Source: Bacteriovoracaceae bacterium
Lineage (GTDB): Bacteria > Bdellovibrionota > Bacteriovoracia > Bacteriovoracales > Bacteriovoracaceae
Direction: 5' to 3'
Assembly: GCA_024711325.1 (NCBI GenBank)
Contig: JANJTC010000004.1
Location: forward strand, 248,001-312,000
Length of the DNA: 64,000 nt
Shown: in pieces, positions 25,947 through 34,364 of the stretch
How positions within the stretch are numbered: position 1 is the first letter of the stretch
Layout: each line of letters begins with the position of its first letter
Notes under the pieces: generated by a model
What the model saw: the letters and a program-made list of their open reading frames with translations, nothing else
The model's database searches: none
Told to the model about the DNA's origin: nothing
Position numbers and translations under genes: made by a program

Positions 25947-28589
25947 ATGGATAAGCACGATGTTGAGTTTATTGAAATACGTGGGGCCAGGGTTCATAAC
26001 CTTAAAAACATTAATCTCAATATTCCCCTTAGAAAATTAGTTTGTTTTGCCGGACCCTCAGGTTCAGGTAAAACCTCTTTGGCCTTCCACACATTATTAA
26101 CGGAATCTAAGCGCCGCTTTATCAATTCTTTCCCCAACTCGATGAAGTTTTTTACAGAGCGACCTGCGGCGGTGGATGTCGATCAGATTTTCCCCGTATT
26201 GCCAGTATTTGGTTTGCCACAAATAAATCCTGTGGTGGGCTCACGATCGGTAGTCGCCGATGTAATGAGGCTAACTGACAGCTTACAGAATTTGTTTTTT
26301 AGTTTTTCAAAAGAGTTATGTCCTACTCATTCCCTTGAGCTTGAAATTCGTTCAGTGGCAGATCAATTAAAGGCGCAAGCACCAAAAAAAACGGAAGGTG
26401 TTTTTTATATTCTTTTGGGTCCAAACGAATTTCAAAGGGTCAATGGCGAGGAGTTTCTACCGGCCAGATCTTATTCTCTAAAACGTAAGACTGTAGAAGC
26501 CTTTAATCCTGAAGATGAGTTATGGGAAATCCTGCGCTTTAAATGGGATAGTCTCACTAACTTGGAAAAACGCTGGAAGGAACTCAAACTCGATCAGTAT
26601 CACATCAATTTTTATCTCTGGGGCGGAGAGCTTAAGAAACCGCAACTATTAAATTTTCATTTTGAAAAAGTTTGTCCTCAATGTGACTTTGAGTCGATTC
26701 CCGCTGTCACAGTGAGCGCCTTTTCACCTTATAGTGCGCTTGGAGCATGCCCTAATTGTAATGGATATGGAGCAAGACTAATTTATGATGAGAAAAAAAT
26801 AATCGACCGAGATATGACTATTCTTGAGGGAGGACTGAAACTTCTCAATTATGGTCCGTTTCAGGATGCTTATGAAGAACTTTTAAAGCTCTTAAAAAAG
26901 AATAAAGTTCCCTTGGATACTCCCATTAAAAAACTCCCAAAAGATTTTTTTCAATTACTGGAAGAAGGACACGGTTCTTATCCTGGTTATAAGGAATTGA
27001 AGCTCTATCTTGAAAGCAAGAAATATAAACCATCAGTACGAATTTATATTCGTCATATGCAGCGGGAAGAGCCCTGCTTGGTTTGTCATTCCTCGCGATT
27101 AAATAAGAATATTCATCATTATCAGGTCCAGCTTAGAAATGAAAACTGGGGGCTGGAAGAAATCATGGGACTCACTGTAGAAGAAGCTTATCCGCTCTTC
27201 TGTGAAAAAAGGTCTCTCGCAACTTCTCATGAAAAAAGAATCTTTAACGATATCTGTGAAAAGTTAAAAATGGCGATGGACATGGGTCTTAACCATTTAT
27301 CGTTATTGAGAAAGGCCAAGACGCTTTCGGCCGGTGAATATCAAAGGTTATTATTGATAAAATATCTCTCCTTCAAGGGGACTGATAGTTTGTTTGTCCT
27401 GGATGAACCTAGTGTTGGTCTGGCCCATAAAGAATTAGAAAAGCTTCTGGTAGGGTTACGGCAGATTATTGAACAGGGTAATACGGTAATCTTGATTGAT
27501 CACTCCGAGCAAGTGCAGAAAGCCTCAGACCATTTAATTGTCATGGGGCCTGGCTCGGGAAAATTGGGCGGTGAAATTATATATCAGGGTGAGGCCAAGG
27601 CTTATTTTAAAAATAAGGAAGAAGTTATCTGGGAGAAGAAAAGGACCATTGATAAAAATCCCTCGATGATTGAAGTACTTCAACCTGAAATCTTTGGCAA
27701 AAAATATCCTGATTTTAAAGTTCCGATTAATGCAATGACCTGGGTTACGGGAGCTTCTGGAACCGGTAAAACGGCCAATCTTATTAGAGTCATGGGAAAC
27801 ACAATCTATAAGAAGTTATACGGTGAATGGCTGGAGGAAGATGAGTTTTATGTTAAAGCAGTTAAAAACCCTGCCAGGTTTGATGATGTCTTGATTATAT
27901 CAAGTGATCTGAATCGTTTTACTTCCCGCTCTAGTGTCGGAACCATCACTGAATTAGCTTCTGTTATCAGAAAACATTTTTTAAAGCTTCCAGTCTCTAA
28001 AAGTATGAACTTAAAGGAAGGACACTTTTCTTCTAATTCTGAATTAGGGATGTGCCCGCGTTGCGAAGGGCGGGGAAGTATTGTGATTGAAATGCAGTAT
28101 CTGGAAGATATTGTTCTGGAGTGTGAAGACTGTAAAGGCCTGAAGATAAAACCTCTTTACGCCAATATATCAGATGGCAAAATGACTGTGGCCGAAGCCT
28201 ATAATTTACCTTTAAATCAGGTCCTTGATCGTATAATCCTAACTCCTAAATTTCGACGAGTATGGGAGTACCTTAAAATCCTGAATCTTGATTACCTCTC
28301 GCTTGATCGCGCGCTTAATTCTCTTTCTGGCGGCGAGAAACAACGCGTATTTCTGCTCTCCAAACTTTTAAAGAATATTCAAAATTCCCTTCTGGTTTTT
28401 GAGAATATCTCCTTTGGTTTATCGGAAAAGGAATTAAAGCTCCTGGGCATGTTCCTGGAGGATTTAATCCAGCTTAAAAACACGGTGGTGATCATTGATT
28501 CTTCCACCTGTTTTAAGCACCTTGCCTCTTGGAAGCTCCATTTTGATACTAAAAGCATCGATTTAAGTCCTTTAGCTAAAACTGAGTAA
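25947..28589 (+). CDS. UvrA-like ABC ATPase with degenerate second nucleotide site
   Basis: UvrA-family protein of 880 residues (UvrA proper is about 940). Start ATG 25947 is chosen because 25908 lies in the rpsI terminator. Walker A-1 GPSGSGKT begins at residue 36, the first signature is LSAGEYQR, and Walker B-1 LFVLDEPSVGL is intact (D486, E487). Walker A-2 GASGTGKT begins at residue 602 and the second signature LSGGE is at 793-797. Walker B-2, normally LDEPTTGL, reads VFENISFGL, so Asp becomes Glu819 and the catalytic Glu becomes Asn820. Zinc modules CPQC/CPNC and CPRC/CEDC are kept. It is either a specialised UvrA paralogue with one active site or a regulator; a canonical uvrA should be elsewhere. 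Confidence 0.85.
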   Translation: MDKHDVEFIEIRGARVHNLKNINLNIPLRKLVCFAGPSGSGKTSLAFHTLLTESKRRFINSFPNSMKFFTERPAAVDVDQIFPVLPVFGLPQINPVVGSRSVVADVMRLTDSLQNLFFSFSKELCPTHSLELEIRSVADQLKAQAPKKTEGVFYILLGPNEFQRVNGEEFLPARSYSLKRKTVEAFNPEDELWEILRFKWDSLTNLEKRWKELKLDQYHINFYLWGGELKKPQLLNFHFEKVCPQCDFESIPAVTVSAFSPYSALGACPNCNGYGARLIYDEKKIIDRDMTILEGGLKLLNYGPFQDAYEELLKLLKKNKVPLDTPIKKLPKDFFQLLEEGHGSYPGYKELKLYLESKKYKPSVRIYIRHMQREEPCLVCHSSRLNKNIHHYQVQLRNENWGLEEIMGLTVEEAYPLFCEKRSLATSHEKRIFNDICEKLKMAMDMGLNHLSLLRKAKTLSAGEYQRLLLIKYLSFKGTDSLFVLDEPSVGLAHKELEKLLVGLRQIIEQGNTVILIDHSEQVQKASDHLIVMGPGSGKLGGEIIYQGEAKAYFKNKEEVIWEKKRTIDKNPSMIEVLQPEIFGKKYPDFKVPINAMTWVTGASGTGKTANLIRVMGNTIYKKLYGEWLEEDEFYVKAVKNPARFDDVLIISSDLNRFTSRSSVGTITELASVIRKHFLKLPVSKSMNLKEGHFSSNSELGMCPRCEGRGSIVIEMQYLEDIVLECEDCKGLKIKPLYANISDGKMTVAEAYNLPLNQVLDRIILTPKFRRVWEYLKILNLDYLSLDRALNSLSGGEKQRVFLLSKLLKNIQNSLLVFENISFGLSEKELKLLGMFLEDLIQLKNTVVIIDSSTCFKHLASWKLHFDTKSIDLSPLAKTE

Positions 28590-28605
28590 TAAATTCAAGT
28601 TCTCT

Positions 28606-28645
28606 CTCGCTTTAACCGACAAGAAAAGTAGGTTAAAGCGAGGAG
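28606..28645 (+). promoter_or_regulatory. Hairpin enclosing the ribosome binding site of the 28652 gene
   Basis: The 12-bp perfect stem CTCGCTTTAACC (28606-28617) / GGTTAAAGCGAG (28631-28642) has a 13-base loop. The Shine-Dalgarno AGGAG (28641-28645) begins inside the stem, 6 bases before the GTG start. When folded, the ribosome binding site would be partly occluded. Confidence 0.55.
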
Positions 28646-28651
28646 TTTATA

Positions 28652-29368
28652 GTGCTTATTCGACTTCTATTCCTATTGTTATCTCTTCCGGCGGGAGCGA
28701 CTGTTTTTCAAATGCAGTCGGTCGATCAACAGATTAAAGAATCTGATGGAATCGTAATGGGACATTTCCTCCGCAGCAAAGTGATAAAGCTTGATGATGA
28801 TACCGTTGCTACTCAAATGGTCTTTAAAATGAATAAAGAGCATGGAATGCAATCTGATCTATTTGGAATGGATGAAATCATTGTTCACTATCCTGGCGGC
28901 CAGCTGGGAGACTTGAATGTCAAAATTGAAGGAGTTCCAACTTTCGTTGCCGGCGAGAATGTAGTCCTGATGATTAAAAGCATGAAAGATAGATATTGGG
29001 GAATGAACTTGGGATTTGGAACTTTCCGAATCATTAATTACGGTAATGAGAAGATGATTGTGAATTCTCTTTTCCCAGAAGATATCCGGGTCAGCCAGGT
29101 AAAGCTTGAAGATTTTGAAAGTCGCGTGAGAACGATTAAGGGGTCTCGCCTTAAAGTTGTTCTGGTTCCGGAATACCATACCGAATCAGATGAGAATCCA
29201 GGACGTCTACCAGCTTCTGCTCCAGAGGGAAAAAACCGTGCTATTGCCTCAAAAATTGATCAAGAGGAAAATAGTGTAGGACCTGCCATTAGTAACTTCT
29301 GGTTGATCTTTCTACTGGCCATCCTAGGCGGAATCTTTCGCTTTGCGCGGCAGAAAGTAGCGAAATAA
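28652..29368 (+). CDS. Exported protein with C-terminal membrane anchor, unknown function
   Basis: I do not recognise a family. It has 238 residues with a GTG start placed by AGGAG 6 bases upstream. Signal peptide LIRLLFLLLSLPAGATVF, a beta-rich domain of about 150 residues (QMQSVDQQIKESDGIVMGHF, EGVPTFVAGENVVLMIKSMK, GTFRIINYGNEKMIVNSLFP), a polar linker with Pro and Glu, then a C-terminal membrane helix (NFWLIFLLAILGGIFRFARQ) with a basic tail. The layout resembles that of the protease encoded next (29393), which also ends in a helix plus basic tail. The two may be exported and retained at the envelope in the same way. Confidence 0.72.
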   Translation: MLIRLLFLLLSLPAGATVFQMQSVDQQIKESDGIVMGHFLRSKVIKLDDDTVATQMVFKMNKEHGMQSDLFGMDEIIVHYPGGQLGDLNVKIEGVPTFVAGENVVLMIKSMKDRYWGMNLGFGTFRIINYGNEKMIVNSLFPEDIRVSQVKLEDFESRVRTIKGSRLKVVLVPEYHTESDENPGRLPASAPEGKNRAIASKIDQEENSVGPAISNFWLIFLLAILGGIFRFARQKVAK

Positions 29369-29375
29369 TTAATCT

Positions 29376-29395
29376 CATTTCAATGGATTGAAATG
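29376..29395 (+). promoter_or_regulatory. 20-base palindrome containing the start codon of the 29393 gene
   Basis: CATTTCAAT (29376-29384), GG, ATTGAAATG (29387-29395): a perfect 9-bp inverted repeat whose last three bases are the ATG start codon. The 2-base centre is too short for a full RNA hairpin (the inner pairs would open), so a dimeric protein site on DNA or RNA is as likely. The usual Shine-Dalgarno is missing here. Confidence 0.4.
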
Positions 29396-31126
29396 TATCT
29401 TGGCATCTGTTTAGTTTTATTTTCATTTGTTAGTTGGAGTCATCAGACTTCATTGACTCCTTCTGGAAAGGAATTGTTCTGGTCTAATCCTAGTGTGCCA
29501 ATGGTTATAAAGACTAACACCTCAGATATGAGCTCATCTCAGGTTCAAACGATAATTCAAAATTCAATGAACCAGTGGAATCTCAGCTCGACTGCGAAAG
29601 TTAATTCAGTTTCTTCTTCAATCAATGAAATCAGATTTGTTTCTAATTATCCCTATGGCTCAGCCGTTCTGGGAGTAACTGAACTAAGTTATAATTCTTC
29701 CGGGGCGATCCAAAAAGCAGTCATATCGTTAAATGACGATTACGATTTCCAGGAAACTGAGGGGCTTTATCCCGCGGGCCAGGTCTTTTTAGGGGATGTT
29801 GTTACTCATGAATTAGGTCATCTCTTTGGGCTATCTCATTCAGAAGTTTTAAATTCTTCCATGTTTTATTCTTCTTTTTCAGGTCAAAGTACTGTCGCGT
29901 TTGATGATAAAACAGGCTTAAGGAAAAAGTATGACACAGACTTTGGAAGCATTACCGGATACGTGAAAGGAGGAGATAATATTGGGGTATTAGGCGTGCA
30001 CGTTCAGGCCATTTCAAGAACTACTGGACAAGCCAGTGGGGTCATTTCAGATGAAAATGGGTACTTTTCATTGGATGGCTTGGATCTGGAAGACACCTAT
30101 TATCTTTATACAGCGCCAATTAAAAATGCCAATTCATTACCGGGCTATTTTTCAAACTTTCAAACGGATTTTTGTCCTGCAAGTTATGTAGGATCTTTTT
30201 TTACTGCTTGTGGAAGTGAAAAGAGTGGCAAGCCTTATGGCCTGAATCTTTCTTACGCTCAACCTTTGATTGATGTGGGGACAGTCACCATTAATTGCAG
30301 TTTAAGAGCTGATTCTGCTTATAATCAGGAGAAATTGCAAAGCTCTTTTACCCCCATTATTGTTTATGACTACTCGGTCGATCAGAAATATGAAAAATCT
30401 TTTGTGGGTTGGTTTAGAAATAGCAGCTCAAGTGATTGGGTTAATCCTGGATGGTTTACTTCTTCAAATAATTGGTCAAAAACAGATCGATTAAAAGTTG
30501 ATTTGACCGGATTTAATGAATTATCAGGAACAATTAAGTTTTTAAAAGTAGCTCTGGTTTCCTATCCTTTTGGTTCTCAGCTTGAGTATGAGATGTCAGT
30601 AAATATGAATGGAGTGACCATTAGCGATGCTGGCCGTGAAAGAGAGTATTCGGAAATTACAGAAACATATGAAACCGACTTTAGTTCATACCTTCAATTA
30701 AGCAGTAATAGTGCCATCAATAATTTTGAGATTAATATTCACTCACGTGTTCTTTCTAGTTCTTATATTGCCCAAACTTTTCCTTCCTTTAAACAATTTA
30801 CCAGTGATCAATACCTACCCTATTTATTTGTGGCTTCAATTTGGGAGTTAACCCCTCAAGGTCTACGGCCGATCATGGATAGTGGAGCTAATTTGTCAGA
30901 CAATGCCAGCTGCCTTGATGCTCCTTTTACCTACCCTGTGGCACGGGCCCGAACCATTAGTGAGTCTTCATCCTCAGTTGAAGCTACTGCTGGGGGAGCG
31001 GCCTGTGGCACCATTGATCCTCCTGATGGTGGACCAGGTGGTTCTTTACCACTAATGTTATCTGGATTCCTTATGGCGCTAGTTTCTTCCTCTCTCTTGA
31101 AATACCGTAAGAAATTTTTGTCTTAA
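29393..31126 (+). CDS. Secreted matrixin-like metalloprotease with C-terminal anchor tail
   Basis: Exported zinc protease of 577 residues. Signal peptide (YLGICLVLFSFVSWSHQ), catalytic domain with the zinc motif HELGHLFGLSH at residues 139-149 and a Met-turn-like SSMFY at 155-159, as in family M10 and other metzincins. Residues about 182-240 form a carboxypeptidase-regulatory-like beta domain (GYVKGGDNIGVLGVHVQAIS, DENGYFSLDGLDLEDTYYLY). Then come beta-rich regions and a C-terminus with ACGTIDPPDGGPGGSLPL, a hydrophobic helix and a KYRKKF basic end. That tail resembles cell-surface sorting tails (MYXO-CTERM or GlyGly-CTERM style) without exactly matching one. Likely role: degradation of external or prey protein. 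Confidence 0.83.
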   Translation: MYLGICLVLFSFVSWSHQTSLTPSGKELFWSNPSVPMVIKTNTSDMSSSQVQTIIQNSMNQWNLSSTAKVNSVSSSINEIRFVSNYPYGSAVLGVTELSYNSSGAIQKAVISLNDDYDFQETEGLYPAGQVFLGDVVTHELGHLFGLSHSEVLNSSMFYSSFSGQSTVAFDDKTGLRKKYDTDFGSITGYVKGGDNIGVLGVHVQAISRTTGQASGVISDENGYFSLDGLDLEDTYYLYTAPIKNANSLPGYFSNFQTDFCPASYVGSFFTACGSEKSGKPYGLNLSYAQPLIDVGTVTINCSLRADSAYNQEKLQSSFTPIIVYDYSVDQKYEKSFVGWFRNSSSSDWVNPGWFTSSNNWSKTDRLKVDLTGFNELSGTIKFLKVALVSYPFGSQLEYEMSVNMNGVTISDAGREREYSEITETYETDFSSYLQLSSNSAINNFEINIHSRVLSSSYIAQTFPSFKQFTSDQYLPYLFVASIWELTPQGLRPIMDSGANLSDNASCLDAPFTYPVARARTISESSSSVEATAGGAACGTIDPPDGGPGGSLPLMLSGFLMALVSSSLLKYRKKFLS

Positions 31127-31180
31127 CCCATCATTTTTATTAAAATAAAACGAATCTATTTCAATTACAGGAGTGCTTGA

Positions 31181-31648
31181 ATGAAGTTGAGTTTATTTTT
31201 GCTTTGCTTACTCGCAGTAACGCCCATTCTGGCACAAAATTTAATGGAAGAGCGCATTTGGAAAGTATCCCCCAGAAAGAAATCTATTTTTCTTGATTCG
31301 GGTGTTTTTCATATGAACTCTAGCTTGAAGTCTTCCAATATCACTTCAGTCCGTAATTCCGCGGTTAATGGACGTGGTTATGAAAGAGTCGTCATTGACT
31401 TCAATACATCTTCAGTTCCAAAACTTTATGGGCATATCACTGCCGATAAAAAGATCTCTGTCGATTTTTTTGATACGTCGATCATGACCAATCAACCACA
31501 GCTAAAAAACTCTAAATTTGTGAAGTCCATTGATTTCATCAGTGTTGATGGAAAAACGATGACCATGGAGATGACACTTAAAGGGAAATCAAGCTTTGAT
31601 ATATTCTATCTTGAAAATCCCGGCCGTTTAGTGATCGATATAAGATAA
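31181..31648 (+). CDS. Small exported AMIN-like domain protein
   Basis: Protein of 155 residues with a signal peptide ending ILAQ and a single beta-rich domain. The pattern YERVVIDFNTSSVPKLYGHI, KFVKSIDFISVDGKTMTMEM and the closing NPGRLVIDIR is like the AMIN domain found at the N-terminus of PilQ and of amidases (F.xNPxRLVIDI at the end). As a stand-alone AMIN-like protein it would bind peptidoglycan or septal wall and recruit a partner. The Shine-Dalgarno CAGGAG lies before the ATG, and lon follows after 18 bases. Domain assignment is by eye. Confidence 0.65.
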   Translation: MKLSLFLLCLLAVTPILAQNLMEERIWKVSPRKKSIFLDSGVFHMNSSLKSSNITSVRNSAVNGRGYERVVIDFNTSSVPKLYGHITADKKISVDFFDTSIMTNQPQLKNSKFVKSIDFISVDGKTMTMEMTLKGKSSFDIFYLENPGRLVIDIR

Positions 31649-31666
31649 CCATAAGGAAAAAAACAT

Positions 31667-34243
31667 ATGTCTAAAAAAACTGCGAAAGCAAATACTGAAT
31701 CACATTCGGTTGCTGAAGTACCTTCCGAGGTTGTCATCATTCCTATCGTGAATAGTCCCATCTTCCCGGGAATGATTGCCCCAATCATTCTTTCAGAAGA
31801 TAAGTATACCCCTGAACTTGATAGTTATTTGAGCAAGAGTAATTACGTCGCTCTGAACCTGGTTAAGTTTAAGGACTTTGGAGAGTCCCAGGATGTTTTG
31901 CACGAGATGGATGAAGAACAAGTTAGCTATGAAGATGATGATGATGACTACGTCTCAATGACTTCCGCCTCTGATTTAACCAGCAAAGGTATTACCCCTA
32001 AAGATATCTACAAGGTGGGTGTTCTTTGTAAGGTCATTAAAAAGTTAAAACTCCCTGATGGTTCAGTAAATCTTCTGGTTCATGGAATGAAGCGCTATCG
32101 TGCAGTTGAATATACGACTGACACCCCTTTGCTCATTGCTAAAACAGAAGTGTTTAATGATATCCATGAACCTGATGAAGAGCTTGATGCTTATACCCGT
32201 TCGGTTATCAATCAAGTTAAAAAGCTTTCTGAGATCAATCCTTACTTTAATGAAGAAATGAAACTTGCGATGCTAAATTCCCCTTCACCAGGATCTTTGG
32301 CGGACTTAGTTGCATTCGCTCTCTCTTTAGACGTGCCAGAAGCTCAAGATTTCCTTGAAACTCTTATCGTTAAGAAACGTTTCGCGAAACTACTCGTTTA
32401 TTTGAAGCGCGAAAAAGATGTCGCTGATATTCAAAAGAAGATCACTGATGAAGTTAACGATAAAGTTAATAAATATCAGCGTGAATATTTCTTACGTGAA
32501 CAATTAAAGGTCATTCGTAATGAACTCGGCATGGATGAAGATGATAAGGCCAAAGACCTTAAGAAGATTAAGGAAGGTATTGAAGAAGCTCAGTTACCTG
32601 AAGAAGCCAAAAAAGCTGCACTCGAAGAGATGGAGCGGCTGGAATCAATTCCAGATTCATCACCGGAATATAATGTCACTAGAACTTATCTTAACTGGAT
32701 GGTTCAGCTTCCTTGGAGCAAATCGACAGATGATAAGGTAGACATCGAAGCTGCTAAAAAGATTCTTGAGAAAGATCATTATGGTCTTGAGAAGCCTAAG
32801 GAACGAATTCTGGAATTCCTTGCAGTCAGAAAACTTAAACCTGAATATGACGGCACTATCCTTTGCCTTGCAGGTCCTCCCGGTGTTGGTAAAACCTCAT
32901 TGGGACATTCGATCGCGCGTGCTTTGGGGCGAAAATTCTATCGATTCTCCCTAGGGGGAATGAAGGATGAAGCTGAAATTAAAGGGCACAGAAGAACTTA
33001 TGTTGGAGCTATGCCAGGAAAGCTCATTCAAGCTCTGAAGCGAGTGGAAGTTAATAATCCTGTTATTATGTTAGATGAGATTGATAAGATCGGGAAATCC
33101 TATCAAGGTGATCCTGCATCAGCTTTACTTGAAGTTCTTGATCCTGAACAAAATAAAACATTCATTGATAACTATCTGGATGTTCCATTCGATCTCTCGA
33201 AAGTTCTTTTCATTGCTACCGCGAACTATGTTGGAGAAATTCCTGAGGCTTTGTTGGATCGTATGGAGTTGATTGAACTTTCAGGTTACACCATTGAAGA
33301 AAAACTATCGATTGCCACCAAGTGGGTAATTCCCAAGCAATTGAAGAAACATGGGTTAATGGCCCGTGAATTCTCTTTGAGTGCAGGTGTTCTCAAAGCA
33401 CTGGTTTCAGATTATGCCCGTGAACCAGGTGTACGTGTCATGGAACAGCTTATTGCTAAACTCTGCCGTCGCGCAGCCCTAGAGAAAGTTTCTAACAAAC
33501 GATTTAAAAAATATGCACCTAAAGAATCAGATCTTGAAAACGTGCTAGGTAGTAAACGTTTTGAAACGGACAAGGCCCAGAAGCCGCTCATGCCGGGAAT
33601 TGTAACTGGCCTAGCTTGGACTTCTTTTGGAGGAGATATTCTTTTTGTGGAATCAATCCCACTTAAAGGCAAAGGCTTTAAGCTGACTGGTCAGCTTGGA
33701 GAAGTGATGGGAGAGTCTGCCAATCTAGCTTACAGTTATGTGAAACGCGTTCTTCAATCACAAATTGAAGAAGAGATGGTTAAGTCTAAAAAAATTACGA
33801 AAAAAGTTTCTAAAAAACCTGCTAAGAACATTCAGGCAGTTCCAACAACTTCCAATGTTCCTGCTCCTAATCCTGAAGAAGCGACTGACTTTCTGGCCAC
33901 TCATGAAATACATCTTCATTTGCCAGCAGGTGCCACTCCTAAGGATGGACCTTCAGCAGGCATCACCATGGCCCTGGCACTTTATAGTCTGGCCACCCAT
34001 CAGATGGTTCGCGGTGATATCGCTATGACAGGTGAGTTGAGTTTAACTGGGAAAGTTTTGCCGGTTGGTGGAATAAAGGAAAAAGTCCTGGCCGCCAAAC
34101 GGGCAGGAATTAAAGAGATCATTTTACCATGGCAAAATGAAAAGGATCTTAAGGAAGTGCCTGAACGTCACCGAAAAGGCTTGCGTTTTCATCCTGTAAA
34201 ACATTTTGATGAAGTCCTCAAAATTGCACTTAAAAGAAAATAA
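31667..34243 (+). CDS. lon: Lon ATP-dependent protease with charged insertions
   Basis: Cytoplasmic AAA+ serine protease. It has 858 residues: N-terminal LON domain ([20 protein letters not shown]), AAA+ module with Walker [10 protein letters not shown] and Walker [12 protein letters not shown], and a protease domain with the catalytic Ser in KDGPSAGI and Lys in [15 protein letters not shown]. Two parts are unusual: an acidic insertion in the N-domain (about residues 80-110, including EDDDDDY) and a Lys/Pro-rich linker (about residues 705-745, [16 protein letters not shown]) just before the protease core. It lies amid exported-protein genes; co-transcription with 31181 is possible. A terminator follows. 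Confidence 0.96.
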   Translation: MSKKTAKANTESHSVAEVPSEVVIIPIVNSPIFPGMIAPIILSEDKYTPELDSYLSKSNYVALNLVKFKDFGESQDVLHEMDEEQVSYEDDDDDYVSMTSASDLTSKGITPKDIYKVGVLCKVIKKLKLPDGSVNLLVHGMKRYRAVEYTTDTPLLIAKTEVFNDIHEPDEELDAYTRSVINQVKKLSEINPYFNEEMKLAMLNSPSPGSLADLVAFALSLDVPEAQDFLETLIVKKRFAKLLVYLKREKDVADIQKKITDEVNDKVNKYQREYFLREQLKVIRNELGMDEDDKAKDLKKIKEGIEEAQLPEEAKKAALEEMERLESIPDSSPEYNVTRTYLNWMVQLPWSKSTDDKVDIEAAKKILEKDHYGLEKPKERILEFLAVRKLKPEYDGTILCLAGPPGVGKTSLGHSIARALGRKFYRFSLGGMKDEAEIKGHRRTYVGAMPGKLIQALKRVEVNNPVIMLDEIDKIGKSYQGDPASALLEVLDPEQNKTFIDNYLDVPFDLSKVLFIATANYVGEIPEALLDRMELIELSGYTIEEKLSIATKWVIPKQLKKHGLMAREFSLSAGVLKALVSDYAREPGVRVMEQLIAKLCRRAALEKVSNKRFKKYAPKESDLENVLGSKRFETDKAQKPLMPGIVTGLAWTSFGGDILFVESIPLKGKGFKLTGQLGEVMGESANLAYSYVKRVLQSQIEEEMVKSKKITKKVSKKPAKNIQAVPTTSNVPAPNPEEATDFLATHEIHLHLPAGATPKDGPSAGITMALALYSLATHQMVRGDIAMTGELSLTGKVLPVGGIKEKVLAAKRAGIKEIILPWQNEKDLKEVPERHRKGLRFHPVKHFDEVLKIALKRK

Positions 34244-34248
34244 AAGTT

Positions 34249-34275
34249 AGGGACTTTCGGGTCCCTTTCTTTTGT
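34249..34275 (+). terminator. Terminator of lon
   Basis: The 6-bp stem AGGGAC / GTCCCT encloses TTTCGG and is followed by TTCTTTTG, starting 5 bases after the lon stop. It is moderately strong. Confidence 0.7.
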
Positions 34276-34328
34276 CCTGCACTTATTGCCCGTATCGGCC
34301 ATATCCCTCCTATCTATTATGATTAAAG

Positions 34329-34347
34329 AACGGGTATTTCCCGTTTT
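34329..34347 (+). promoter_or_regulatory. Attenuator-like hairpin before the 34365 gene
   Basis: AACGGG (34329-34334) / CCCGTT (34340-34345) with a TATTT loop, the second arm running into TTTT (34344-34347). It lies 17 bases before the ATG and after a TATTAT box (34315-34320) that may be a -10. It could act as a weak attenuator or as a leader hairpin. Confidence 0.35.
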
Positions 34348-34364
34348 GATCTAAGGGTAGGGTT

